Of a DNA stretch of 64,000 bases, positions 34,075-43,396 are shown in pieces (position 1 is the stretch's first letter; each line of letters opens with the position of its first letter). Both the position numbers and the translations under genes were made by a program. The stretch is from Treponema sp. GTDB lineage: Bacteria > Spirochaetota > Spirochaetia > Treponematales > Treponemataceae. The notes under the pieces are model-generated. The model saw nothing but the letters and a program-made list of their open reading frames with translations. It was not told where the DNA came from and made no database searches. The stretch is from NCBI GenBank assembly GCA_016286365.1, contig JAEESN010000001.1, positions 372,001 to 436,000 on the forward strand, in the 5' to 3' direction.

Positions 34075-35025
34075 CTATTCAGTCAAGGTCTTGGAAAGCC
34101 ATAAAAGGAGGTCTTTTTCTACAGTTTCCTTGTCTGTTTCGTTTAAAACTTCGTGACGGTCATTTTTATATGCCTTACTCTGAACCTTTGTCATTCCGTT
34201 CTTTTTGTAAATCGAAATAAGGTTTTCTACAGACTTACCGTAATCCCCTACAGGATCTTCTGTTCCGTAAATAAAATAAACAGGTAAATCCTTCCTGATT
34301 TTCTTCATTGCTCCCCGGCGGTGAACCATATTCAGAAGACACATCATATCCTTATAAAAAGAAACTGTAGGACTGTTTCCGCACCACTGATCAAGGTTAT
34401 ACATCTGGACAATCATCGTATCTTTAGAAAGCCAGTCTACTGTTGTTTTAGGATTTTTAATATGAGCATTATATGTACCAAAAGCAAGTACGTTTAAAAA
34501 CTGAGAAGTCTTATCGGGTCCTTTAAAAAGCTGGATTATCCTGCATAAAACCTTTGCAGCTCCAATCATAGCCCTTCTTGGTCCCGCAGTTCCACTCAAA
34601 ATTACACCGTCCAGCGTATTATGATATTTTTCGATATATCCCTGAGAAACAAATGAACCAAACGAATGTCCCAGAAGAACAATTTTTTTACCAGGATATT
34701 CTTTTTTAAAAGCCTGGGTAACTTCATATAAATCTTTTATTACAAGCTTTGCTCCACCATGAGAAGCAATTTTCCCCATTTTTCCTGTTTTATTTTTCTC
34801 TGCGATTTCGCTTGTTTTTCCGTGCCCTCTCATGTCAAAGGCATTCAATACATATCCGTTTTCCGAAAGGATTGAACCAAGTCTGTCGTATCGGAGTGAA
34901 TGTTCCTGCATTCCATGATTCAACTGCACAAGTCCCTTAATTTCTACATCCTGATCCGGAATCCATCTGTTTACCCAAAGCTCTGTTCCGTCGGAAGTTT
35001 TAAACGAAAAACTTTTAAGCTGCAT
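34075..35025 (-). CDS. Alpha/beta hydrolase, lysophospholipase/monoacylglycerol lipase-like
   Basis: A 316-residue soluble hydrolase with the oxyanion segment LVQLNHGMQEHSLRYD, the strand AFDMRGHGKT, the nucleophile elbow LLGHSFGSFVSQ, an aspartate near IYGTEDPVGD and the histidine in NDRHEVLNE. The catalytic triad is complete. No signal peptide. Likely acts on lysophospholipids or monoglycerides; substrate not proven. Confidence 0.85.
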   Translation of the reverse strand: MQLKSFSFKTSDGTELWVNRWIPDQDVEIKGLVQLNHGMQEHSLRYDRLGSILSENGYVLNAFDMRGHGKTSEIAEKNKTGKMGKIASHGGAKLVIKDLYEVTQAFKKEYPGKKIVLLGHSFGSFVSQGYIEKYHNTLDGVILSGTAGPRRAMIGAAKVLCRIIQLFKGPDKTSQFLNVLAFGTYNAHIKNPKTTVDWLSKDTMIVQMYNLDQWCGNSPTVSFYKDMMCLLNMVHRRGAMKKIRKDLPVYFIYGTEDPVGDYGKSVENLISIYKKNGMTKVQSKAYKNDRHEVLNETDKETVEKDLLLWLSKTLTE

Positions 35026-35089
35026 TTTTTACCCCTTTGTAATCCTTGTAATATGTATTTTTTTTTATATAAATGATAAATTATTTTTT

Positions 35090-36298
35090 ATGGAAATTAA
35101 AACCGTCAAAACAGAAAAAACAGTGTTCGGTGGAAATACGATTGCAAAAATAGATTCAAAAACAGTTTTTATTCCCTATTCAATGCCTGATGAAACACTT
35201 TCTGTTAACATAGTACAACACAAAAATGATTATGACAACGCAGAAATTGTGGAGGTTTTAAAACCTTCTCGTCACCGTGTTGAACCTCCATGTAAATATT
35301 ACGGAAGCTGTGGCGGCTGTAATATGATGCACATAGACACTGATTATCAGAGGGAGATTCGTAAAGGAATGCTCTGCGATGCCTTTGGCATGAATAAAAT
35401 AGATATTCAGGATAAGGTTGAAGTTGTTTATGGCCCTGATTTTAATTACCGCTCAAGATTTCAGTTTATAGATGGCGGACTTTCTCAAAAAAAATCAAAT
35501 AATGTAATAAAAATAAATGAATGCCTGTGCGCAGAAAAGCCTGTAAATGACTTTTTACAAAACACTGACTTTGAAAAGCGCCCTAAAGGAAGAATCCACT
35601 ACTTTGGAAGCGAAAAAACAGAAGGAGAAAATAAACTCAAAATCGAAAAAACAGAAGAAAAAAAACTTCCTTCAAAAAAAGATAAAAAAATCAAAATAAA
35701 AGAAAGACATTATTTTTCGGGGACAATCCTTTCGGAAGAAAACACTGTTACAGTAAACTTAAACGGCAAAAAACTTTCCTTTGATGTAAGGGGATTTTTC
35801 CAGTCAAACCTGAATGTATTCGAAAAAGTCTTAAACCTTATCCTCGAAAATCTTCCTGGCGGAAAAAACATCTTAGACATGTATTCCGGCTGCGGTTCAA
35901 TCTCTCTTTTTTTGACAGATAAATATGAAAACGTAGTACTCGTAGAACACAACAGGGATGCTCTTGTCTATGCAGAGAAAAATCTTTCGGGATTAAATCA
36001 CACAAGCTATGGTTTGAGCGGAGAAGCATGGGTAAAAAACTGCTCTTCTTTCTGCCCTCCTTTTGACGCCTGTGTAGTTGACCCTCCCCGTTCGGGTATA
36101 GAAAAAGCTGTGATGGACTATCTGTGTAAAAGTAAGATTCCTGTAATATGCTCACTTTCCTGCGATCCTTCCACACACGCAAGGGATTGTTCAAGGCTGA
36201 TTAAAGCCGGATATGAGCTTGAAAAAATTTATCTCCTTGATTTTTACCCTCACACAAGTCATATAGAAAGTCTTGCAATATTCAGATTAGGGCTATAA
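35090..36298 (+). CDS. RlmD/RumA-type rRNA uracil-5 methyltransferase
   Basis: A 402-residue SAM-dependent enzyme: TRAM-like N-terminus, an Fe-S cysteine set (CKYYGSCGGC, with a fourth cysteine near residue 148), the SAM motif LDMYSGCGSISLFL, DPPRSGIEKAVMDYL, and the catalytic cysteine in SLSCDPSTHARD. A lysine-rich insertion at about 175-205 separates the Fe-S and catalytic regions and is unusual. U747- versus U1939-type specificity is not assigned. No ribosome site is evident. Confidence 0.85.
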   Translation: MEIKTVKTEKTVFGGNTIAKIDSKTVFIPYSMPDETLSVNIVQHKNDYDNAEIVEVLKPSRHRVEPPCKYYGSCGGCNMMHIDTDYQREIRKGMLCDAFGMNKIDIQDKVEVVYGPDFNYRSRFQFIDGGLSQKKSNNVIKINECLCAEKPVNDFLQNTDFEKRPKGRIHYFGSEKTEGENKLKIEKTEEKKLPSKKDKKIKIKERHYFSGTILSEENTVTVNLNGKKLSFDVRGFFQSNLNVFEKVLNLILENLPGGKNILDMYSGCGSISLFLTDKYENVVLVEHNRDALVYAEKNLSGLNHTSYGLSGEAWVKNCSSFCPPFDACVVDPPRSGIEKAVMDYLCKSKIPVICSLSCDPSTHARDCSRLIKAGYELEKIYLLDFYPHTSHIESLAIFRLGL

Positions 36299-36309
36299 TA
36301 TTAAAAAAG

Positions 36310-38091
36310 ATGAAAAAGTTTTTGAGTTTTCTTTTAATCAGCTTTAATTTTCTTTGCCTTACACAAGTTCTTTTCGCAGACGAACCTGTTTTATCCTCAG
36401 TAAACAGTTCCTGGCAGAAAGTAATGCCCGGCGAACTCATGTCCGAACCACAGGAAACTTCTTACGGCTTCTGTTTTATAACCGATGCAAAGTATCTTAC
36501 CTGCTATTCAAGTAACGGAAACCTTTTGTGGGATAAACCCTTAAAGCGCGCAAACAACACAATTTTCACAGTTCTCCCAAACGACTTTTTTGCTGTAATC
36601 ACAAATTCCGGAAAAAGACTTTCACTTTTAAATCCAAACGGAACAGAAATCTGGTATAAAAATCTTGAAGAACCTGTAACTCAAAAACCTTATGCAGGCC
36701 GCGACGGAAGAATCTTTATAAGAAATTCACAGAAAATTACCTGCTACGGAATAAACGGAATAAGAAAATGGGTTTTAGAAACACCCGAGCAATCAGACAC
36801 ACCTGTTCAGGAATTAAAGGACGGAAGTCTGATTATCTTTCTAAAAGCCCTTGTAGAAGGAAAAACAAAAGGATTAAGGATTTCGCCATTTGGAGAAATT
36901 TTGGAAGAAATTATCTTTTCGGGCGAAGTATATTCAACTGTAACCTGCCCCGAAGGAATCCTAATTTCTTTTACAAACGGATTGAGCGGATTATTTTCTC
37001 TTACCGATAACAAAGCCCAGAACAAATGGGTTATTAACAAAAAAAACACAAGTCCTTTGAATAAAGATTTTTTTGCAGTTTCTACAGACAAAAAAAACGC
37101 GGCATTTTTCCTTCAGTACTCAAACTATCTTAAGGTAAATCTGATTAATCTTGAAAACGGCGAAATCAAAAGTTCGTTCGAAATTAAAAACATTGGAATC
37201 GTAAAACAGTGTGTATTCAATCAGGATGGAATTTTTGTAACTGATAATAAAAGCGCATATTTTTACACCACAGACGGAATCCAGCTTTTTGGAGGACTCT
37301 TCCCTGCAAAGACAAAAAATTCACAGTGGAAATACTATCTTTTTACAATGGACGATTACCTCATCATATTTGATAAAAACTGGACAGCAAACGCATTCAG
37401 AACATTCCAGAAGGTCACTCATTCAAAAAAAGAAATTATTCCCGTATACAACAAAAGCGAATATAACTACAAAGCATTTTATTACATAAAACCAGAGCTC
37501 TTTTCTGCAGATATGATGAGCGAAAAAATCGATGTAGAAGTTTCCGGCGAAAAAATCATCCAGGAGCTTATGACAGGAGACTATGCAGAAAAAGAAGAAA
37601 AATGGATGAGTAATCTTCTTTCTGCCTGTGCAGCCCGTAAGGATGACTTAATCCAGGGACCGAATACTCCGGGAAAAAGAGAGCGTTCTGTATTCCAGAC
37701 TGATTACATCGGCTTTCAGCTTTTATTAAAACAGATGTCACTTTTGGGAACAGACACATTCATAGACTACATCGCATATTACCTTACAAACGATAACGAC
37801 AAAGTTGTAATCCAGACCTTACTTGAAGGAATTCCGCAGAACGGCTACGACCCGGACGGAAAAATAATCAACTCAATCTATCATCTTTCTAGAAAATGCT
37901 CCGAAACAGAAGATTCCACACTGATTAAAATCTGTGATGCAGTTTATTCACTCTGTCTTTTTAATGGAAAACCTGCATTCTACACCAAGGGAAAAGAAAT
38001 CCTAACCCTCTTCATTTATCCAAAATACAGCTCAAAAGTAAGAAATTACGCCCGCGACACATTTAAAAAGATTTCTGCACTGGAATTGTAA
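36310..38091 (+). CDS. Exported PQQ-like beta-propeller protein
   Basis: 593 residues. A signal peptide (about 1-24, ending LFADEP) precedes WD/PQQ-like repeats with recurring GxxxW and DG blades (GNLLWDKPL, NGTEIWYKN, NGIRKWVLE), about residues 40-360. The C-terminal ~200 residues are helical and may be HEAT-like. I do not recognise a specific family. TATAAT at 36294-36299, ten bases before the ATG, overlaps the end of the methyltransferase gene. Confidence 0.7.
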   Translation: MKKFLSFLLISFNFLCLTQVLFADEPVLSSVNSSWQKVMPGELMSEPQETSYGFCFITDAKYLTCYSSNGNLLWDKPLKRANNTIFTVLPNDFFAVITNSGKRLSLLNPNGTEIWYKNLEEPVTQKPYAGRDGRIFIRNSQKITCYGINGIRKWVLETPEQSDTPVQELKDGSLIIFLKALVEGKTKGLRISPFGEILEEIIFSGEVYSTVTCPEGILISFTNGLSGLFSLTDNKAQNKWVINKKNTSPLNKDFFAVSTDKKNAAFFLQYSNYLKVNLINLENGEIKSSFEIKNIGIVKQCVFNQDGIFVTDNKSAYFYTTDGIQLFGGLFPAKTKNSQWKYYLFTMDDYLIIFDKNWTANAFRTFQKVTHSKKEIIPVYNKSEYNYKAFYYIKPELFSADMMSEKIDVEVSGEKIIQELMTGDYAEKEEKWMSNLLSACAARKDDLIQGPNTPGKRERSVFQTDYIGFQLLLKQMSLLGTDTFIDYIAYYLTNDNDKVVIQTLLEGIPQNGYDPDGKIINSIYHLSRKCSETEDSTLIKICDAVYSLCLFNGKPAFYTKGKEILTLFIYPKYSSKVRNYARDTFKKISALEL

Positions 38092-38157
38092 AGAAATTAT
38101 AAGTAAAGCGTAAAAAATCACACTAATACCACAGGATTTTCTTCGGATTTAAAAATA

Positions 38158-38186
38158 TGGCAAATTAAAAAACTGTGTGATATAAT
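38158..38186 (+). promoter_or_regulatory. Predicted promoter of the P83/100 gene
   Basis: TGGCAA (38158-38163), a 17-bp spacer and TATAAT (38181-38186). The transcript would start near 38193, leaving a short leader with AAGGAT before the ATG at 38216. Confidence 0.55.
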
Positions 38187-38215
38187 TATTTTTAACTTAT
38201 TCTTAAGGATGCAAT

Positions 38216-39841
38216 ATGAAAAAATTATCAGGAATTTTAGTTTTATCATTATTTGTTCTGTGCAATATTTTTGCACTCGAAGTTAATGAATCTGAACTTA
38301 GAGGAGTTAATGATACAGTTGAATTCATTAACTATACAGGGCCTCATAAGGTAATCGATTCAGCAAGCGCAATTAAGAGTATTGGTACGGGTCTGGGAAA
38401 TACTATTACTCCATCAAAATCTTCTACAGCAGGAAACAGAAATAAATACTATGTTGTTCATGCAGTAGATGCTTCTGAAACTGGAAAACTCGACGCAGAC
38501 ATTCTTTTTATTGGAAGAGATGCAACTGTTGACCACATTAAAAACCTTAGAAGAATCATCAGCGGATATCTTCAGGCAGCATACGGTTATTCAGAAAAAG
38601 ATGCAGATACACTTGCAGTTTTCGTTACTGTATACAATGCCGTATACCGCGGAAAATATGATATCTATCAGAAAAAATATAAGACAGTAGTTACAGATAA
38701 CCTTTCAAGTTCAAACTGTGGTCTTTCTGTAAACTATAAAGACTGGCCGGGAAAATCAGAAATCGTAATTCCACTTTATGATGTAAACGGCGGTATTTCT
38801 ACTGTAGATACATCTGTAATCAGCGATTCTAAAGTTGTTGATTCTATGAAAGAAGATGATGACAGAAACGTTGATGCAAGAAAAGACATGGTAGACTTAA
38901 AGGAAAGAGAAGCCGACAACGCTAACGAAAAAGCACAGGCTGCTCAGAAAGAAGCCGTACAGGAACAAAAGGAATTAGACGAAAAGAAACAGGAAGCAGA
39001 CGAAGCTAAAAAAGAAGCCGAAGAAGCTCAGAAAAAAGCTGACGAAGCTAAAAAAGCTGCAGAAGAAAATCCTGATGACAAACAGGCACAGAAAGAAGCC
39101 GAAGAAGCTCAGAAAGAAGCTGATCAGGCTAAAAAAGATGCCGAAGAAAAACAGCAGGTTGCAGACGAACAGCAGAAGAAAGTTGACGAAGCTAAACAGG
39201 AAGCTAAAGAACAGCAGGAATTTGCAGACAAAAAGCAGACCGAAGCTCAGAATGAACGTAAAGAAATTGCAGAAGATCAGCAGGTTGTACAGGAAAAACA
39301 GCTTGCAGAAGAAAGAATGCAGACTGAATACGGTATCATCATCGTTGACGAAAAAGATATGCTTTCACGCCTTGTTAAATTCAACACAACAAATGGAGAC
39401 ATCGTAAGAAGATCACCGGTTTCTGTAATCCGTAACAGAATTGTTTACCAGGATGGAGACCAGTTTGTTGCTGTTGCCGGAGAAAATACTGGAAACGGAA
39501 CAATCAAACTTGTTCTTATTGACCAGGAAAACATGGAAATTACAAGAGAAAGCAACGAAATTCTTGCAGAAGATTCTGTACTCGTAAAAGATGGAAACAA
39601 CTACTACTGTGTAATCGATGACAATGGAAAATGGGTTGTCGGAAAATATGATTCTTCACTCACTCTCCTTCTTAAATCTAATGTTGCAGTTAAGAGTGAA
39701 ACTCCTATCACAGTTACACCATCCGGAGTTGTAGTAACAGATCCAGACGGACAGCTCAGACTTCTTTCTGCTTCTGATTTAAGTGCAATCACTCAGAGTT
39801 CAAAGAATTCTAAGAACACAAATACAGGGGATGCAAAATAA
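38216..39841 (+). CDS. P83/100-family exported protein
   Basis: 541 residues. A signal peptide (about 1-21, ending NIFALEV) is followed by the conserved P83/100 head (LRGVNDTVEFINYTGPH, ADILFIGRDATVDHIKNLRRI, FVTVYNAVYRGKYD), then a long coiled coil (about 225-375) built from EAxKKAEEAQKEAD-like heptads, and a globular C-terminal domain. The family is typical of spirochaetes. Probably periplasmic or envelope-associated. Strong AAGGAT site. Convergent with dnaB. Confidence 0.88.
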   Translation: MKKLSGILVLSLFVLCNIFALEVNESELRGVNDTVEFINYTGPHKVIDSASAIKSIGTGLGNTITPSKSSTAGNRNKYYVVHAVDASETGKLDADILFIGRDATVDHIKNLRRIISGYLQAAYGYSEKDADTLAVFVTVYNAVYRGKYDIYQKKYKTVVTDNLSSSNCGLSVNYKDWPGKSEIVIPLYDVNGGISTVDTSVISDSKVVDSMKEDDDRNVDARKDMVDLKEREADNANEKAQAAQKEAVQEQKELDEKKQEADEAKKEAEEAQKKADEAKKAAEENPDDKQAQKEAEEAQKEADQAKKDAEEKQQVADEQQKKVDEAKQEAKEQQEFADKKQTEAQNERKEIAEDQQVVQEKQLAEERMQTEYGIIIVDEKDMLSRLVKFNTTNGDIVRRSPVSVIRNRIVYQDGDQFVAVAGENTGNGTIKLVLIDQENMEITRESNEILAEDSVLVKDGNNYYCVIDDNGKWVVGKYDSSLTLLLKSNVAVKSETPITVTPSGVVVTDPDGQLRLLSASDLSAITQSSKNSKNTNTGDAK

Positions 39842-39854
39842 TTAATGATTGTTG

Positions 39855-39885
39855 ATGATGATTAATCAGCTTGATTAATCATCAT
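39855..39885. terminator. Hairpin between convergent genes
   Basis: ATGATGATTAATCA (39855-39868) pairs with TGATTAATCATCAT (39872-39885) around a GCT loop, a perfect 14-bp stem. It contains the dnaB stop codon and lies 13 bases past the P83/100 stop. Symmetry suits a bidirectional transcript end, though neither side has a long T-run. Confidence 0.45.
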
Positions 39886-41194
39886 TAGCTGCATTTTCAA
39901 ACTTACTGTAAGAAGGGATAAACATAATTTTAATATCGCCGGTTGGACCGTTTCGCTGTTTTGCGAGAATGATTTTAGCCTCCTGAATGTTTGTCTCTTC
40001 TTTCAGTCTGTCTCTGTGAAGGAACATAACAACGTCGGCATCCTGTTCAATAGATCCTGAACCGCGGAGCTGAGAAAGATTTGGTTCCTGCCCTTCCGCA
40101 TCACGTGCTACCTGACAAAGCGCTACAATAGGTATTTCAAGTTCACGTGCTAAAGCCTTTAAAGATTTAGAAACTTCGGACATCTGTTCATAAACAGGTG
40201 CTGTAGAATTTTCTGTACTGATTAATCCGATATAGTCTATAAAAATGATTTTTACCTTGTGATTTACGACAAGACGGCGTGCCATTGCCCTTAAATCAAG
40301 AAGGCGCATGTTCGGTGTATCTACGGTGTATAAAGGTGCGTCGAACCATCTTCCCGCTGCATCCTGAATCTTTTTTACATCTTCAAGCTTGAGCATACCG
40401 GATCTCATTCTTGACATATTTACACGCGCTTCCTGAGAAAGAATACGCATACCGATTGATTCATAAGGCATTTCGAGAGAGAAAAATCCGCATGGAATCT
40501 TTTCTTCCAGAGCGATGTGCTGCATCATAGAAAGTGCGAGCGCAGTTTTACCGATGGAAGGTCTTGCACCAATGATTATGAGTTCTGATTTCTGGAATCC
40601 GGAAGTCATCATATCCAGTTTTGCAAAACCTGTTGGAACACCAGTAAACTGATTTTTGTTTTTATATCTTGAATCAATGATTTCGATTTCGCGAATCATG
40701 ATCTTTTTTACATCATAAACAACCGAAGTTTCATTTCTTTCTGCAAGCCGGAATATTTTCTGCTCGGCTGAATCAAGAATGTCCGGTGCCTTAGTTGCAA
40801 GTTCAAATGCAGAAGCTTTTAATTCAGAAGAAATTTTGATTAATTCACGTCTTGTGGAACGGTCTAAAACCATGTCCGCATAATATTCAATGTTTGCGGC
40901 AGAAGGAACTGTATCTGTTAAAGAAGCAATATAAGCTGTTCCGCCGGCAGCCTCGAGCTTACCCTGTACGGTCAATTCATTTATTAAAGAAAGTGTGTCG
41001 CCCTGAATGTTTTTTGCATAAAGATTTAATAATGCTTCGAAAATAGTCTGATTCTGGATTGAATAAAAACGATCCGGTCTTAGCTGACTTACAACGTCCG
41101 CCATTGCTCCCCAGTTTAAAAGAAGGGCACCTAAAACTGCCTGTTCGGCTTCTATGCTGTGTGGTGGAACTTTATCCTGTAAAGACGAATCCAT
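39875..41194 (-). CDS. dnaB: Replicative DNA helicase DnaB
   Basis: About 439 residues. The N-terminal collar domain (PHSIEAEQAVLGALL) and the RecA-like motor are clear: Walker A ARPSIGKTALALS near residue 208, SLEMPYESIGMRIL, the Walker B stretch KIIFIDYIGLI, SQLRGSGSIEQDADVVMFLHR and KQRNGPTGD. It unwinds DNA at the fork. The ATG at 41194 has GGGAG eight bases upstream; the ATG at 41200 would be too close. It lies downstream of rplI but behind a good terminator. Confidence 0.95.
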   Translation of the reverse strand: MDSSLQDKVPPHSIEAEQAVLGALLLNWGAMADVVSQLRPDRFYSIQNQTIFEALLNLYAKNIQGDTLSLINELTVQGKLEAAGGTAYIASLTDTVPSAANIEYYADMVLDRSTRRELIKISSELKASAFELATKAPDILDSAEQKIFRLAERNETSVVYDVKKIMIREIEIIDSRYKNKNQFTGVPTGFAKLDMMTSGFQKSELIIIGARPSIGKTALALSMMQHIALEEKIPCGFFSLEMPYESIGMRILSQEARVNMSRMRSGMLKLEDVKKIQDAAGRWFDAPLYTVDTPNMRLLDLRAMARRLVVNHKVKIIFIDYIGLISTENSTAPVYEQMSEVSKSLKALARELEIPIVALCQVARDAEGQEPNLSQLRGSGSIEQDADVVMFLHRDRLKEETNIQEAKIILAKQRNGPTGDIKIMFIPSYSKFENAANDD

Positions 41195-41229
41195 AATCAT
41201 TTCTCCCGAAAAAAAAGACTATTTTCAGT

Positions 41230-41260
41230 AAAAAAAAGCCGGTACTTAATAAGTGCCGAC
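41230..41260 (-). terminator. Rho-independent terminator after rplI
   Basis: On the minus strand GTCGGCACTT pairs with AAGTACCGGC around ATT, with two G-T pairs, followed by a run of eight Ts. It ends the rpsF-ssb-rpsR-rplI transcript before dnaB. Confidence 0.8.
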
Positions 41261-41288
41261 TTTTGGTTACAAATACTAATTAAACTAA

Positions 41289-41870
41289 TTAGTTTGCAGC
41301 ATCTTCACCAGCTTCTGCCGGTGCAGCTTCTGTAGTTTCTGCTGGCTTTTCAGCAGGTTTTTCTGCTTTTTCTGCCTTTGGTTTTGAAGATTTAGCAGGT
41401 TTAGCTGCCTTTGTTTCTTCTACTTCCTGTGCTTTAACTACGATATGAACTTCTGCTGTCTGTGCTTCGTAAAGTTTGATAACAGCTTTGTAGTTACCAA
41501 CAGATTTGATTGCGCTTCCTGGAATATCGATTCTTTTGCGTTCGATTTCGAAACCAAGTTTAGCAAGTGCTTCAGAAATTACGTTTGCGCTAACAGCACC
41601 AAATAATTTTCCGTTTGCTCCAGCTGGCATTACGATTTCTACTGTTGTTCCTTCAAGCTTTTCTTTAAGGCTGGCAGAATCCTTTCTCTTCTGTTCCTTG
41701 CGTGCTTCAATTTCTGCTCTGCGTGCTTCGAACATCAAAACAGTTGCTTCGTTGTAAGGTACAGCAAGGTTTCTTGGAAGGAGGAAGTTACGAGCGTAAC
41801 CGTTAGCAACGTTTTTTACGTCTCCTTCTTCACCAAGTGATTTAACGTCTACGTTAAGAATTACTTTCAT
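41289..41870 (-). CDS. rplI: Ribosomal protein bL9 with C-terminal extension
   Basis: 193 residues; bL9 is usually near 150. The core is typical (MKVILNVDVKSLGEEGDV, NGYARNFLLPRNLAVPY). Residues about 148-193 are an alanine/lysine/proline/glutamate-rich tail (KPKAEKAEKPAEKPAE), low-complexity and probably disordered. Strong AAGGAG site. Last gene of the S6 cluster. Confidence 0.95.
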   Translation of the reverse strand: MKVILNVDVKSLGEEGDVKNVANGYARNFLLPRNLAVPYNEATVLMFEARRAEIEARKEQKRKDSASLKEKLEGTTVEIVMPAGANGKLFGAVSANVISEALAKLGFEIERKRIDIPGSAIKSVGNYKAVIKLYEAQTAEVHIVVKAQEVEETKAAKPAKSSKPKAEKAEKPAEKPAETTEAAPAEAGEDAAN

Positions 41871-41942
41871 TTTTCAAGCTCCTTATTATTTTTTTACAAA
41901 GGAACCTCGGAGTATGAGGCCCCTTCAAATTGATTTAATGTT

Positions 41943-42032
41943 ATGCAAAATGCATCCAAAAATGCATGCCAAATGCATGAAAGTTTGCGAAGCAAACTTT
42001 CAAAAAATGAAATTGCAAGGCAATTTCATTTT
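41943..42032. repeat. Cluster of perfect hairpins and ATGCAT repeats
   Basis: Between rpsR and rplI lie three ATGCAT motifs (41950-41980), a perfect 10-bp hairpin at 41979-42001 (GAAAGTTTGC and GCAAACTTTC around GAA) and a perfect 13-bp hairpin at 42004-42032 (AAAATGAAATTGC and GCAATTTCATTTT around AAG). On the minus strand the second hairpin ends in Ts and begins two bases after the rpsR stop, so it could attenuate rplI. The set also looks like a REP-type extragenic repeat. Confidence 0.7.
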
Positions 42033-42034
42033 TA

Positions 42035-42370
42035 CTAATCAGCCACGTATGGGAGGAGACAAATTGCACGAGCGCGTTTGATTGATTTTGCAAGTTCACG
42101 CTGGTGTTTTGCACAAGTTCCTGTAATGCGGCGTGGAAGAATCTTACCACGTTCTGTCATGTAGCGGCGGAGTGCATCAGCATCTTTGTAATCGATTTTT
42201 GCTTTATTTGCACAGAAGCGGCATACCTTTTTGCGGAAATATGTTTTTCCCTTACCGCGTCCGTCTTTATCATCTTCACGACCTTCGTTTTCTGCAGGTA
42301 CTTCTGTCATAGAAGCTTCCTGAGCCATCATATCCTGTTTTTCTTCCATTTCCTGATTTTCGTCAGCCAT
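42035..42370 (-). CDS. rpsR: Ribosomal protein bS18 with N-terminal extension
   Basis: 111 residues; bS18 is usually about 75-95. The conserved core begins at [16 protein letters not shown] and includes [25 protein letters not shown], with the CxxC and CxxH of the zinc-type form. The first ~40 residues are an acidic, low-complexity extension ([17 protein letters not shown]). It binds S6 in the 30S platform. Ribosome site GGAG before the ATG. Confidence 0.95.
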   Translation of the reverse strand: MADENQEMEEKQDMMAQEASMTEVPAENEGREDDKDGRGKGKTYFRKKVCRFCANKAKIDYKDADALRRYMTERGKILPRRITGTCAKHQRELAKSIKRARAICLLPYVAD

Positions 42371-42407
42371 ATTTTTCTCCTGTATAAGACCGTTTAAGGT
42401 CTCTTAA

Positions 42408-42890
42408 TTAGAATGGTATATCCTCAGGGAAATCACTGCCAGTTCCACCGAATGAATCTGACTGATAATTATTTGAATATCCGTCGTTAGACTGAGCATT
42501 ATTTACAGGCTGGAATTTTGGAGCACCCCCTGAAGGCATAGCGCCATCAGATTTTCCACCAAGTAACTGAACGTTATTGGCAACAATACTAACCTTGCTC
42601 ATCTTCTGACCGTCTTTTTCCCAACGATCCTGTTTAAGATATCCTTCAACACAAATCTGCTTACCCTTTAAAAGATAAGGCTTAAGATTTTCTGCTGTTT
42701 TTCCCCAGATAGTAACATCAAAATAGTTTACTTCATCAACCCACTGTTCACCATTTTTGCGGCTTCTGTTGACAGCAATACTAACATTAGCTCTGGCCTG
42801 TCCGTTTCCAACATAACCAAAACTTCGTTCATCTTCACCAAGATCTCTTGTAAGACGACCGATAAGAACAACATGATTTAAATCTGTCAT
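42408..42890 (-). CDS. ssb: Single-stranded DNA-binding protein
   Basis: 160 residues. The N-terminal OB fold reads NHVVLIGRLTRDL, YFDVTIWGKTAENL and KGKQICVEGYLKQDRWE. A flexible Gly/Asn/Ser linker (about 110-150) and the acidic tip DFPEDIPF, which docks repair and replication partners, follow. AAGGAG precedes the ATG. Between rpsF and rpsR as in many bacteria. Confidence 0.95.
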   Translation of the reverse strand: MTDLNHVVLIGRLTRDLGEDERSFGYVGNGQARANVSIAVNRSRKNGEQWVDEVNYFDVTIWGKTAENLKPYLLKGKQICVEGYLKQDRWEKDGQKMSKVSIVANNVQLLGGKSDGAMPSGGAPKFQPVNNAQSNDGYSNNYQSDSFGGTGSDFPEDIPF

Positions 42891-42932
42891 AACAAACTCC
42901 TTAAAATGATTTTTTACGCGGTATAAAAAGTA

Positions 42933-43217
42933 TTATTTTTCTTCAAGTTTAACAAACTGATATTTTAAAAGATTCTGATTGATTTTGAATTCTTTTGCGA
43001 TATCAACAAGCTTGTCTGGATTAAGCTTTAATGTTATAAGAACAAAGTGTCCTTTCTTCTGTTTTTTGATTTCGTAAGTAAGATCACGATCACCGAATGG
43101 TTTTTCTTCTTCGATTTCGGCACCGAATTTTGTAAGTGTGCTTTTTACGTCTTCAGCACCTTTTTTTGACTTTTCATCTTCGAGCGGATAAATAGTCATA
43201 AGTTCGTACTTTTTCAT
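42933..43217 (-). CDS. rpsF: Ribosomal protein bS6
   Basis: About 94 residues from the ATG at 43217 (MKKYELMTIYPLEDE), chosen because CAGGAG lies seven bases upstream and family alignment begins there; a longer frame adds eleven unrelated residues. Signatures are KFGAEIEEEKPFGDRDLTYEI and GHFVLITLKL. First gene of the rpsF-ssb-rpsR-rplI operon. Confidence 0.95.
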   Translation of the reverse strand: MKKYELMTIYPLEDEKSKKGAEDVKSTLTKFGAEIEEEKPFGDRDLTYEIKKQKKGHFVLITLKLNPDKLVDIAKEFKINQNLLKYQFVKLEEK

Positions 43218-43396
43218 AAGTAACTCCTGAAATAATGATTCTGCATACACAGAATATTTCGGAGGACATGTAATACAATCCTCAAATCAACGATTTTAGA
43301 CTGTAAATAAAAACCAAATGCACAAGGCAAAAAGTTTTTATTCCTCCTTATGGACAAAGGAAATTCCCGTAAGGAATTCCAAGGGGTGTAAGTAAA
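43218..43396 (-). promoter_or_regulatory. Long 5' leader of rpsF
   Basis: The transcript from the promoter at 43397-43425 would have a leader of about 170 nt. It holds an inverted repeat near 43367-43380 (GGAATTCC / GGAATTTCC on the minus strand) and an AGGAGG near 43350 with no good ORF after it. S6:S18 autoregulatory leaders are known in many bacteria; I cannot show the exact fold here. Confidence 0.4.

Noticed and set aside
41941-42150. A 69-codon minus-strand frame across rpsR end and the hairpins
   Set aside because: It overlaps rpsR out of frame and otherwise translates the hairpin repeat.
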